From: JAGVPT01 sp035505655
GTDB lineage: Bacteria > Bacteroidota > Ignavibacteria > UBA10030 > UBA8401
Length of the DNA stretch: 64,000 bases
Direction of reading: 5' to 3'
Assembly: GCA_035505655.1 (NCBI GenBank)
Contig: DATJQP010000099.1
Location: 62,001 to 126,000, forward strand
Shown: one piece after another, positions 36,440 through 44,267 of the stretch
Numbering within the stretch: position 1 is the stretch's first letter
Layout: each line of letters starts with the position of its first letter
Program-made: the position numbers and the translations under genes
The notes under the pieces: generated by a model
Databases searched by the model: none
What the model was told of the DNA's origin: nothing
The model's input: only the letters and a program-made list of their open reading frames with translations

Positions 36440-37576
36440 ATGGGTACCGAAATGCTTTCCACATATCATAGCGTCGCCTGCGAACCTCGCAGACAAGACG
36501 GAGGTTGGGAAAATGAATCGGTGGAGTCACCCGTTCCCGGAGAAGACCAACACCGCTGGGGAATTATCCTCGCTGGGGGGGACGGACGGCGTTTGCAGCA
36601 CTTTCTGAAAGTCCAATACGGCCTGGAGTCTCCGAAACAGTTTTGTGCGCTCGTTGGTACCCGATCTATGCTTCAACACACAATCGACCGGGCTCGATTG
36701 GTCATCCCCAACGAGCGCATCGTCACCGTGATCACGAGACATCATCTCACGTGCGCAGCCGGCAGCCTCTCCGATCGGCCCGCCGGAACGCTCATTGTCC
36801 AGCCCCAGAATCGAGAGACGGGCCCGGCCATTCTTCTGCCGCTCCTCCACATTTATCGATCGGACCCCCAGGCCCGGATCGCAGTCTTTCCGTCAGATCA
36901 TTTTGTCTACAAGGAGGAACGGTTCATGGAGTACGTGCGCGCCGCGTTTGACTGCAGCGACACACTCCCGGGATATGTCTATTTGCTCGCAGTTCCTGCA
37001 CGCAAGCCGGAGGAAGGGTATGGTTGGATCGTGCCGGGAGATCCCCTTGAGGACTGCCCCGGAACAGGGCTGTATCGGGTGAAGCGATTCGTCGAAAAGC
37101 CGTCTGCGCAAAGAGCTTCTGAGGTTCGCTGGAGCGACTACTTCTGGAACACGTTCACCATGGTAGGTCGCGCGTCAGCGTTTGTGGATCTCGCGCGCCT
37201 GATGATGCCGTCGGTCTATGAGCTGACAGAAAGAATCGTCGATGCGACAGGAACATCGCATGCGGAGGAGGTGGCGGAGGAAGTGTACCGAACTCTGCCC
37301 CCCGTCAGTTTCTCACGGGCCGTTCTTGAACAGAGCGCGGAATACATTTCAATGATCCCGGTCCGTGGTGTCTATTGGAGTGATTGGGGCGTCGAGTCCC
37401 GCATACGATCTGATTTTGAAAAGTTTCGCCTCCCGCATCCTTCAAGGCCGGATCTTTCGGAAGTTCGACCGCATGCGACGGATGAAAATTGGCACTGCAA
37501 GAGTGAAGTGAGTCAGGAGTTGTGTCCCTCACGTCCCTCAGAGATCGTCACCGACCAAGTTCTGAAACTATCTTAA
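36440..37576 (+). CDS. Mannose-1-phosphate guanylyltransferase-like sugar nucleotidyltransferase
   Basis: A 378-residue enzyme of the NTP-transferase family, probably making GDP-mannose. The catalytic loop is LAGGDGRRL, followed by PKQF. Later motifs are QPQNRETGPAILLPL, VFPSDHF, RFVEKP and the family's W-N-(S/T)-containing segment YFWNTFTM. About 40 residues precede the nucleotidyltransferase domain and carry no recognisable motif. There is no C-terminal isomerase domain, so it is the single-function type. The ATG follows AAGGA at 7 nt. Neighbours are the F420-type reductase (upstream) and FtsH (downstream, 31 bp), an unusual grouping. Confidence 0.82.
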   Translation: MGTEMLSTYHSVACEPRRQDGGWENESVESPVPGEDQHRWGIILAGGDGRRLQHFLKVQYGLESPKQFCALVGTRSMLQHTIDRARLVIPNERIVTVITRHHLTCAAGSLSDRPAGTLIVQPQNRETGPAILLPLLHIYRSDPQARIAVFPSDHFVYKEERFMEYVRAAFDCSDTLPGYVYLLAVPARKPEEGYGWIVPGDPLEDCPGTGLYRVKRFVEKPSAQRASEVRWSDYFWNTFTMVGRASAFVDLARLMMPSVYELTERIVDATGTSHAEEVAEEVYRTLPPVSFSRAVLEQSAEYISMIPVRGVYWSDWGVESRIRSDFEKFRLPHPSRPDLSEVRPHATDENWHCKSEVSQELCPSRPSEIVTDQVLKLS

Positions 37577-37607
37577 TTGAACAAACATCTTTCTTCAGGA
37601 TAACACT

Positions 37608-39635
37608 ATGAACCCGACAGATCAGCAACAGCAGCAAGAGAGTAAATTTGCATGGCCTCCTCCTACAGCATCTTCCAACAACAGGCCCGAAAGTTCGCAG
37701 AAGAGCGCCACCACAAAAATGCCGCCGCGAGTTGCATGGATCTGGTTCCTGCTTATGCTGCTGGCAAATTTCTGGTTAGCAAGGGTCATCATGCGAAATG
37801 CGGATGAGCCGGTGACGATTCCCTATACGCTCTTCAAGCAGGAGGTCGCGAGGGACAACGTCCACGCAGTGTACGGCCGGGGCGAGGAAATTTCCGGCCG
37901 CTTTAAGGCCCCGGTCTTCTATCCACCGGACTCCGAAAGGACTGCAAGCACCCGCGACATCCGCCCGGCCGTGAAGTCGTTTACAACAACGCTTCCTTCC
38001 TTCCTCGAGCCCGGACTGGAATCCTTTCTCATCACTCATGGGGTTGAGATCAGCGCGAAGCCGATCCAGGAAGAAAAGAGTCCGTTGGAAACTTTCCTCT
38101 ACAGCTTTGGCCCGGCGCTTCTCTTCATTGGATTTTATGTGTGGATGTTCCGCAGGACCATGGGACAGGGAGGCGGGTTCGGCGGAGGGATCTTCGGCAT
38201 AGGCAAGAGCAAGGCGCGACGATTCGACGGAGAGAAAAGTACCGGTGTGTCTTTTGACGACGTTGCGGGGATCGATGAAGCCAAGAATGAACTTGTGGAG
38301 ATTGTGGATTTTCTCAAACTCCCTTCGCGATACACGCGGCTCGGGGGTACTGCACCCAAAGGAGTCCTTCTCGTCGGTGCGCCCGGCACCGGAAAGACGT
38401 TGCTGGCAAAGGCAGTAGCCGGAGAGGCGAAGGTCCCCTTCTTTTCGATGAGCGCTTCGGAATTCGTTGAGATGATTGTCGGAGTAGGTGCGGCCCGGGT
38501 GAGAGATCTCTTCAATCAGGCACGCGAACAGGCCCCTGCTATTATCTTCATCGACGAATTGGATGCTATTGGCCGGGCAAGAGGACAGGTTTCGATCGGA
38601 GGATCAAGCGAGCAAGAACAGACTCTGAACCAAATTCTCACGGAGATGGACGGCTTCTCCGGAAGGGAGGGCATCATCGTGCTGGCTGCAACGAACCAGC
38701 CGGAAGTTCTCGACAAAGCGCTCCTGCGCCCCGGAAGGTTTGACCGTCGGGTGGTCGTAAACCTTCCCGATAAGAAGGGGCGGGAGGCTATTCTGGGGGT
38801 GCACACACGAAGTGTGCCGCTCGCAGCCGATGCCGACATCGGAGAAATTGCCGCCATAACTCCCGGATTTTCCGGCGCAGATTTGCGAAACCTGGTCAAT
38901 GAGGCAGCTCTGATGGCCGCCCGCCGCGGGGAAGATGAAGTGAACCAAAAGGACTTTGCCGATGCTCTGGAGAAAATCGTCCTCGGTCCAGCGCGGCCGT
39001 TGCTCCTCAGCCACGCGGACAGGGAACGCATCGCGTACCATGAGAGTGGACACGCCATCCTGGGTCTTGTCGTCCCCGGCGCCGACCCAGTCAATCGGGT
39101 CACCATTGTGCCCCGTGGAATGGCACTCGGAGTGACATATCAGAGGCCCGACTGCGATCGATACAACTACTCGGAAGCATACATGAACACAAGGATCATT
39201 GGATTGATGGGCGGCCGTGTCGCGGAAGAGCTCGTGTACGGAACGAAGACCACGGGGGCCGAAAACGACATCGAGCAGGCTACCGATCTGGCTCGTCAAA
39301 TGGTGACCCGCTGGGGCATGAGCGAAAAGCTTGGGCTGGTGCAATTTGCATCCAAAGGGAGCTCCTTTCTCAATGGGGCGGGTGGATACCCATCCGAACG
39401 GCCGTATAGCGAGGAAACGGCAAAGGCCGTTGATGCTGAGGTCTTGGGGATCATCACGAAGAATTACAAGGAGGCAAAGCGCTTGCTCAGCATCCATCGC
39501 AAACACCTTGATACACTGGCCAAAGCGCTCGTTGTCCGGGAGACTCTCGACCAACAAGAGATTCTGAGTGTCACGGGACTCACGCCGAGACCCGCGGCAG
39601 AAGTCCTCGATCTCCAATCGCCGGCATTATTCTGA
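37608..39635 (+). CDS. ftsH: ATP-dependent zinc metalloprotease FtsH with altered pore loop
   Basis: A 675-residue membrane AAA+ protease. After a Gln/Ser-rich extension come two membrane helices (about 41-62 and 166-182) flanking a periplasmic region. Walker A is GAPGTGKT (257-264) and Walker B IFIDELDA (313-320). The second region of homology is ATNQPEVLDKALLRPG, and the zinc site is HESGH (478-482) with Asp554 as the likely third ligand. In the substrate pore loop, usually M-F-V-G, this protein reads M-I-V-G (Ile290), replacing the conserved aromatic. All other catalytic motifs are intact. Its location in a signalling block suggests an accessory, stress-related paralogue; inference. Confidence 0.95.
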   Translation: MNPTDQQQQQESKFAWPPPTASSNNRPESSQKSATTKMPPRVAWIWFLLMLLANFWLARVIMRNADEPVTIPYTLFKQEVARDNVHAVYGRGEEISGRFKAPVFYPPDSERTASTRDIRPAVKSFTTTLPSFLEPGLESFLITHGVEISAKPIQEEKSPLETFLYSFGPALLFIGFYVWMFRRTMGQGGGFGGGIFGIGKSKARRFDGEKSTGVSFDDVAGIDEAKNELVEIVDFLKLPSRYTRLGGTAPKGVLLVGAPGTGKTLLAKAVAGEAKVPFFSMSASEFVEMIVGVGAARVRDLFNQAREQAPAIIFIDELDAIGRARGQVSIGGSSEQEQTLNQILTEMDGFSGREGIIVLAATNQPEVLDKALLRPGRFDRRVVVNLPDKKGREAILGVHTRSVPLAADADIGEIAAITPGFSGADLRNLVNEAALMAARRGEDEVNQKDFADALEKIVLGPARPLLLSHADRERIAYHESGHAILGLVVPGADPVNRVTIVPRGMALGVTYQRPDCDRYNYSEAYMNTRIIGLMGGRVAEELVYGTKTTGAENDIEQATDLARQMVTRWGMSEKLGLVQFASKGSSFLNGAGGYPSERPYSEETAKAVDAEVLGIITKNYKEAKRLLSIHRKHLDTLAKALVVRETLDQQEILSVTGLTPRPAAEVLDLQSPALF

Positions 39636-39649
39636 AGGAAGAAGCGCTT

Positions 39650-40420
39650 ATGAGGACGGTCAAAGCTGCACTAATACCGATCATGTCCAAAGCGAAAGGA
39701 CGAATCCATCGTTCCTTGCTGACGAGCATTGAGGAGATCTCAGGAGACGGAGAAAGAGCATCGACGCGGCGACCACAACCAACTCTTCGCCGAGAGAGGA
39801 CTGACATGGACTTCACCGCCTCCCGTCGCAGGAAGATGTCGAACCGCTTCATCGACGACAAAAACGGAACCAGTGGAATGAAGGCGACATCGGCGGCACA
39901 GCACAGACCCGTGGATGCATCGGGAGCAACCATCTCACACGTCGGGGTGCCGGAATACAGAAAACTCGAGAACTACATTTTCGGAAGCTCGGCCGCCATC
40001 ATCACAAACGTCAGCCTTATCGTGGGATTGGGGTCGGCAGGAGCAGGTAAAGGGCCGATCCTCGGAGGATTGCTGACGATGGCCGTAGCAGACAACATCT
40101 CCGATTCCTTGGGGATTCATCTCTATAAGGAGAGCGAAGGGTTCGGGGAGAGTCTGTCCTCCCTCGCCACGGTACTGAATTTTCTTTCGCGTCTCTTCGT
40201 CTCATTGAGTTTCATCGCGATTGTGCTGGCCTGTTCTGTTCATCAAAGCATTCTCGCCGGGATCGTGTGGGCTATCTTGTTACTGAACATCGTCAGCTAT
40301 CTGCTCACGAGAGCCAATGGCAATAATTCTGCCCTGGAAATCATCAAACATGTGTCGGTTGCAGTCGTCGTCATAGCCTTGAGCCGGTGGCTGGGATGCA
40401 TTATCGCCGACCACTTTTAG
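39650..40420 (+). CDS. VIT1/CCC1-like membrane protein
   Basis: A 256-residue protein with five predicted membrane helices in the C-terminal two thirds (near 105-125, 133-155, 178-200, 203-222 and 228-250). FGSSAAIITNVSLIVGLGSAG and LLTMAVADNISDSLGIHLYKES resemble the first two helices of VIT1/CCC1 iron/manganese transporters. The N-terminal about 90 residues are basic and not recognisable, and an internal ATG (39806) with its own Shine-Dalgarno could be the real start. The cytosolic metal-binding insertion of plant VIT1 is absent. It lies 14 bp after ftsH and is probably co-transcribed. Confidence 0.72.
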   Translation: MRTVKAALIPIMSKAKGRIHRSLLTSIEEISGDGERASTRRPQPTLRRERTDMDFTASRRRKMSNRFIDDKNGTSGMKATSAAQHRPVDASGATISHVGVPEYRKLENYIFGSSAAIITNVSLIVGLGSAGAGKGPILGGLLTMAVADNISDSLGIHLYKESEGFGESLSSLATVLNFLSRLFVSLSFIAIVLACSVHQSILAGIVWAILLLNIVSYLLTRANGNNSALEIIKHVSVAVVVIALSRWLGCIIADHF

Positions 40421-40493
40421 CAAAGATGTTTGTGACCATCGAGTATTGAAAGATTGATCGCATTGGGCCCTTGCGAAGGGCCAGGAGGTAAAC

Positions 40494-43412
40494 GTGAAAG
40501 CAAGGAATAGTTCCGAAACCGGGGGGAAAACGGGGCAAACATGGAGGTCAGCGTACGAATGGAAAGCATTCCGGGGAGCTGCCTCGCCCCTGCTGCAGCG
40601 ATATGGGTTGCCAACCCTGCTGGTCGCTGCCTCTATGGCAGCATCCTCCCTGTTGCGCCCGTATGATTTTCATACGCCGCTTCTTCTTCTCTCTATTGTC
40701 ATCTGCGCATTGATGGGTGGAATCGGACCCGCTTTCATTGCTGCGGTCTTGTCTACAGTGGCAATCATACTCTTCCCCGGCTCGTCTGAGTTCCAGAAGG
40801 ACAGTCTCCAAACCATCACGGATATGGTGCTGTTCCTCATCACGGGTTTCCTCGTGGGCTCATGGAGCGACCGACGAACACTTGCCGAGGACATCCTTCG
40901 GGCGACGCGTGATGAGCTTGAGACCAAGCTCCGGTTGCGGACGGCTGATGTGGCTCAGATGAGCGACACTCTTCAGAAGGAGAAGATAGAGCGGGAAAGG
41001 ATCGAGAACGCGATTCGGACCAATCTCTCTCGCTTGACCTCCGCCGTCGCCGCCGCAAACCTTGGTCTCTGGGAATGGGATCTTGATTCCGGGGATGTGA
41101 CGTCGATGGGACACTTTGACAAGATCCTTGGCCTTGCTCGAGGAGAATTTGACGGGACACTTTCAAGTGTCGAGAGCCATGTTCATCCCGACGACGTGTC
41201 AGCGTGGAAGGAGATATTGAAATCAGCCGCCGATGAGAAAAAAGAGTTTACTCACGAGCATCGCGTCGTCTGGCCTGACAGGAGCATCCATTGGGTTGCA
41301 GGTACCGGAAGCTTCCGCACAAGGGAAAACGGCGGCCCTTCGGCAATGTTCGGTGTGTTGACGGACATTACCGATCGCAAAATTGCTGAACAGAAGTTGC
41401 GGGAGAACGAACGACTTCTCCAGCAGGTTCTAGCCACGTTGCCGGTAGGAGTCCAGGTCATCGACCGGGAAGGAAACATCATCCTTGCAAATGACGCATC
41501 GAAGGCTTCCCTCGGGGATTCAATCACGTCCGGTCGAGGACGAACGGAGCGAAGCGTGGCTTGTCAGCACGGCACCGGAAAGAGGATTGAAGCCGATGAA
41601 TGGGGGTTCAGGAGGGCATGCTTAAAAGGGGAAACAATCACTCATGAAGTTGTTGATATCGATGTTCCGGAAGGCGACCCCAGGACAATTGAGTATTCAT
41701 GCGTGCCTCTCTATGATATGTCCGGCAACGGCACCGGTGCCGTCATCGTGAGCGTAGATGTGACGGAGCGACAAAGGACGGAGGGAGCTCTGCGAGAAAG
41801 CGAAAGTAAACTGAAGCAGGCCGAGGAACTCGCTTCCATCGGCTACTGGGAACGAGACCTGTCAACCGGTCGTATCACCGGGTCCATGGGAACGGACCGC
41901 ATCCTCGGCTTGGCATCCCGCGTCGACCCTCTTACTCAGGCAGACCTGCAGAAACTCATCCATCCCGACGACCGAGAGATCCAGGAACGGGCTCTCAATG
42001 ATGCCGTGTGCGGAATTCGGCCCTATGAAGTAGAATACCGTATTGTCCGACCGGACGGTGAAGTGCGCTACATTCATTTGAATGACAGGGTTGAATATGA
42101 TGCTTCGCATCACCCGATACGGTTCTTTGGTACGATGCAGGACATCACAGAGAGAAAACTGGCGGAAGAAAAAGACCGTCAGCGATCCATGTGGGAACAA
42201 ACTCTCGCAGCGGTATCAAACGCGCTTATCGAATGCCCCCCGAGTGTTCAGGCGAAACTTCAGGCAATTGCCCGACAGATGGCCACTTTCATGGACGACG
42301 GCTGCATGATTTGGCTGCTGTCAAGCGACAGGACGCACTACAGAGCCGTCGCGGTCCATGATGCCGATCCGAACATTATGCAACTCCTCGAATCGGCGCA
42401 AAACGAGATCACACTGGCGCCCGTCGGCTCAGGATGGCACGAACGGATCATACGAACCGGTAATGGACTCCTTCTCCCTCGTGTCACCGCTGAGCAACTG
42501 ACCGAGGCCCCTCACGATGCAATCCGGTCAATGATCAAGCGCGCCGGGGTGAAGAGCATTCTTGCCGTCCCCCTCCGTCATGAGGGGAACGTCATCGGTA
42601 CCCTCACCCTCTTCCGGACAAAGTACGATCACCCGTACACGGAAGACGATCAGGTGCTCCTCCAGGAGGTAGCTGACAGGACGGCGCTCATCACCCAAAA
42701 CGCGCAGTTGTTTGAGCAATCTGAGTCGGATCGCAAGAGGCTGGAAGCCCTCTCGCGGCGTTTGCTCAACGCTCAGGAGACTGAACGCAGGGCTTTGGCG
42801 CGTGAACTCCACGACGAACTGGGTCAGCAACTCACGGCGATCAAATTTGGGCTCGAAAGGCTGAACATTGAGATCCAGAACAGCCGCAGTCGGTCAACAT
42901 TGAAGGACCTATCCGCATCGGTGGACAGACTCCTCCAGCAAATCCGATCACTTTCGCTTGACCTGCGCCCGTCGATGCTGGATGAATTCGGACTGATGTC
43001 AGCCCTCCGATGGTTCATCGGGCGACAGGCACAACTCGGGAGTCTCAAATGGTGTGTGAAGGGGAAGATTGGGGACGAGAGATTCCTGCCCGAGATCGAG
43101 ACAGCCTTTTTCCGCGTCGCGCAGGAAGCGATGACAAATGTTCTCAAACATGCCCATGCCACGGCTGTGGACGTCGTCCTGGCACGGAATGAAGGCAACC
43201 TTCATCTTAACTTCAAGGACAACGGCAGTGGCTTTGAGGTGTCGGCAGCTCAGATTGCGGCATGGCAATCGAAGAGCCTGGGTATCATCGGAATGCAAGA
43301 GCGGATGCAGGCCCTCGGGGGTTTCTTGGAGATCGCGTCCAAGCCTGGTCACGGCACTCAGATTCAGGCCAGCGCTCCTCTGTCTTCGGCATCCCCCTCG
43401 GCCGAACCGTAG
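40494..43412 (+). CDS. Membrane multi-PAS/GAF sensor histidine kinase (NarX-type)
   Basis: A 972-residue sensor kinase. Hydrophobic helices at about 35-130 resemble the DUF4118 membrane module of KdpD. Then come a coiled coil (about 140-165), PAS domains at about 175-300, 305-430 and 440-560 (each ending DITDRK, DVTERQ or DITERK), and a GAF domain at about 575-740. A HisKA_3 dimerisation domain carries the phospho-acceptor His in ELHDELGQQ, followed by a HATPase_c domain (EAMTNVLKHAHA, FKDNGSGF, GIIGMQERM). It starts at GTG after AGGAGG at 5 nt. The cognate regulator is the LuxR-type gene 9 bp downstream. Confidence 0.92.
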   Translation: MKARNSSETGGKTGQTWRSAYEWKAFRGAASPLLQRYGLPTLLVAASMAASSLLRPYDFHTPLLLLSIVICALMGGIGPAFIAAVLSTVAIILFPGSSEFQKDSLQTITDMVLFLITGFLVGSWSDRRTLAEDILRATRDELETKLRLRTADVAQMSDTLQKEKIERERIENAIRTNLSRLTSAVAAANLGLWEWDLDSGDVTSMGHFDKILGLARGEFDGTLSSVESHVHPDDVSAWKEILKSAADEKKEFTHEHRVVWPDRSIHWVAGTGSFRTRENGGPSAMFGVLTDITDRKIAEQKLRENERLLQQVLATLPVGVQVIDREGNIILANDASKASLGDSITSGRGRTERSVACQHGTGKRIEADEWGFRRACLKGETITHEVVDIDVPEGDPRTIEYSCVPLYDMSGNGTGAVIVSVDVTERQRTEGALRESESKLKQAEELASIGYWERDLSTGRITGSMGTDRILGLASRVDPLTQADLQKLIHPDDREIQERALNDAVCGIRPYEVEYRIVRPDGEVRYIHLNDRVEYDASHHPIRFFGTMQDITERKLAEEKDRQRSMWEQTLAAVSNALIECPPSVQAKLQAIARQMATFMDDGCMIWLLSSDRTHYRAVAVHDADPNIMQLLESAQNEITLAPVGSGWHERIIRTGNGLLLPRVTAEQLTEAPHDAIRSMIKRAGVKSILAVPLRHEGNVIGTLTLFRTKYDHPYTEDDQVLLQEVADRTALITQNAQLFEQSESDRKRLEALSRRLLNAQETERRALARELHDELGQQLTAIKFGLERLNIEIQNSRSRSTLKDLSASVDRLLQQIRSLSLDLRPSMLDEFGLMSALRWFIGRQAQLGSLKWCVKGKIGDERFLPEIETAFFRVAQEAMTNVLKHAHATAVDVVLARNEGNLHLNFKDNGSGFEVSAAQIAAWQSKSLGIIGMQERMQALGGFLEIASKPGHGTQIQASAPLSSASPSAEP

Positions 43413-43421
43413 GGGGCGGCA

Positions 43422-44075
43422 ATGAAACCGACGAGAATAGTCCTCGCAGATGACCACGCAATCGTTCGATCCGGCATTCGATTGATGTTGGAAAGGATCC
43501 CCGGTGTTGAGATTGTCGCAGAGGCAAGAGACGGACAAGAAGCTCTTGAGATGATCAGAAAACATCAACCCGACATTTTCGTGACGGACATTGCGATGCC
43601 CTTCCTGAACGGCATTGAGGCGGCCAGAAGAATCCAACAGGAGTTTTCTCATGTCCGGGTCCTGATTCTCTCGATGTATGGGACGGAAGAGCATGTTCGT
43701 CAGGCAATGAACGCCGGTATTTCCGGCTATGTCCTCAAAGAGTCGGCGCCGGGGGAGTTGGAGATAGCTCTCCGTGCTCTCTCAGAAGGGCGGACGTACC
43801 TTTCACCGCCGGTCTCACAGAAAATCGTCCGCGACTACCGAAAAAAAATTAGACAGAGGGAAAACCCGATCGACTCCCTCACTTCGCGTCAGAGGGAAAT
43901 CCTGCAGATGCTCGCCGAGAGTCACTCGGCGAAGGAGATTGCTCAGAAGTTGAATATCAGTTACAAGACAGTCGAAAATCATCGGACCGAGATTATGGAA
44001 AGGCTGCACATCCATGACCTTCCCGGCCTTGTCCGCTTCGCAATTCGCCATGGAATGGTCTCACCCGATAACTAA
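43422..44075 (+). CDS. NarL/FixJ-type response regulator
   Basis: A 217-residue two-domain regulator. The receiver has the acidic pocket ADDH (10-12), phospho-acceptor Asp56 in VTDIAMP, and Lys in YVLKES. The C-terminal LuxR helix-turn-helix reads LTSRQREILQML ... SAKEIAQKLNISYKTVENH. All key residues are intact. It is 9 bp after the HisKA_3 sensor kinase gene, which matches the usual NarX/NarL-type pairing. Targets are unknown. Confidence 0.95.
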   Translation: MKPTRIVLADDHAIVRSGIRLMLERIPGVEIVAEARDGQEALEMIRKHQPDIFVTDIAMPFLNGIEAARRIQQEFSHVRVLILSMYGTEEHVRQAMNAGISGYVLKESAPGELEIALRALSEGRTYLSPPVSQKIVRDYRKKIRQRENPIDSLTSRQREILQMLAESHSAKEIAQKLNISYKTVENHRTEIMERLHIHDLPGLVRFAIRHGMVSPDN

Positions 44076-44267
44076 GCCGGTGGGCGGACAGTGGCTGTAA
44101 GAACCGCGAGCTTCCTTCCTTTGCGAGTCTTACTGCAACTTTTTCCATCCACCTCCGGCCCGAGCTCTCCGCGGTTCGTGTAGGTGTTTTTCCAGGTCGA
44201 ATCAGGAAGTTTTCCTATTCCATTTGAATCCGCTTTTTGCTCATTTGGAGTGGAAAAGGGACCATCG

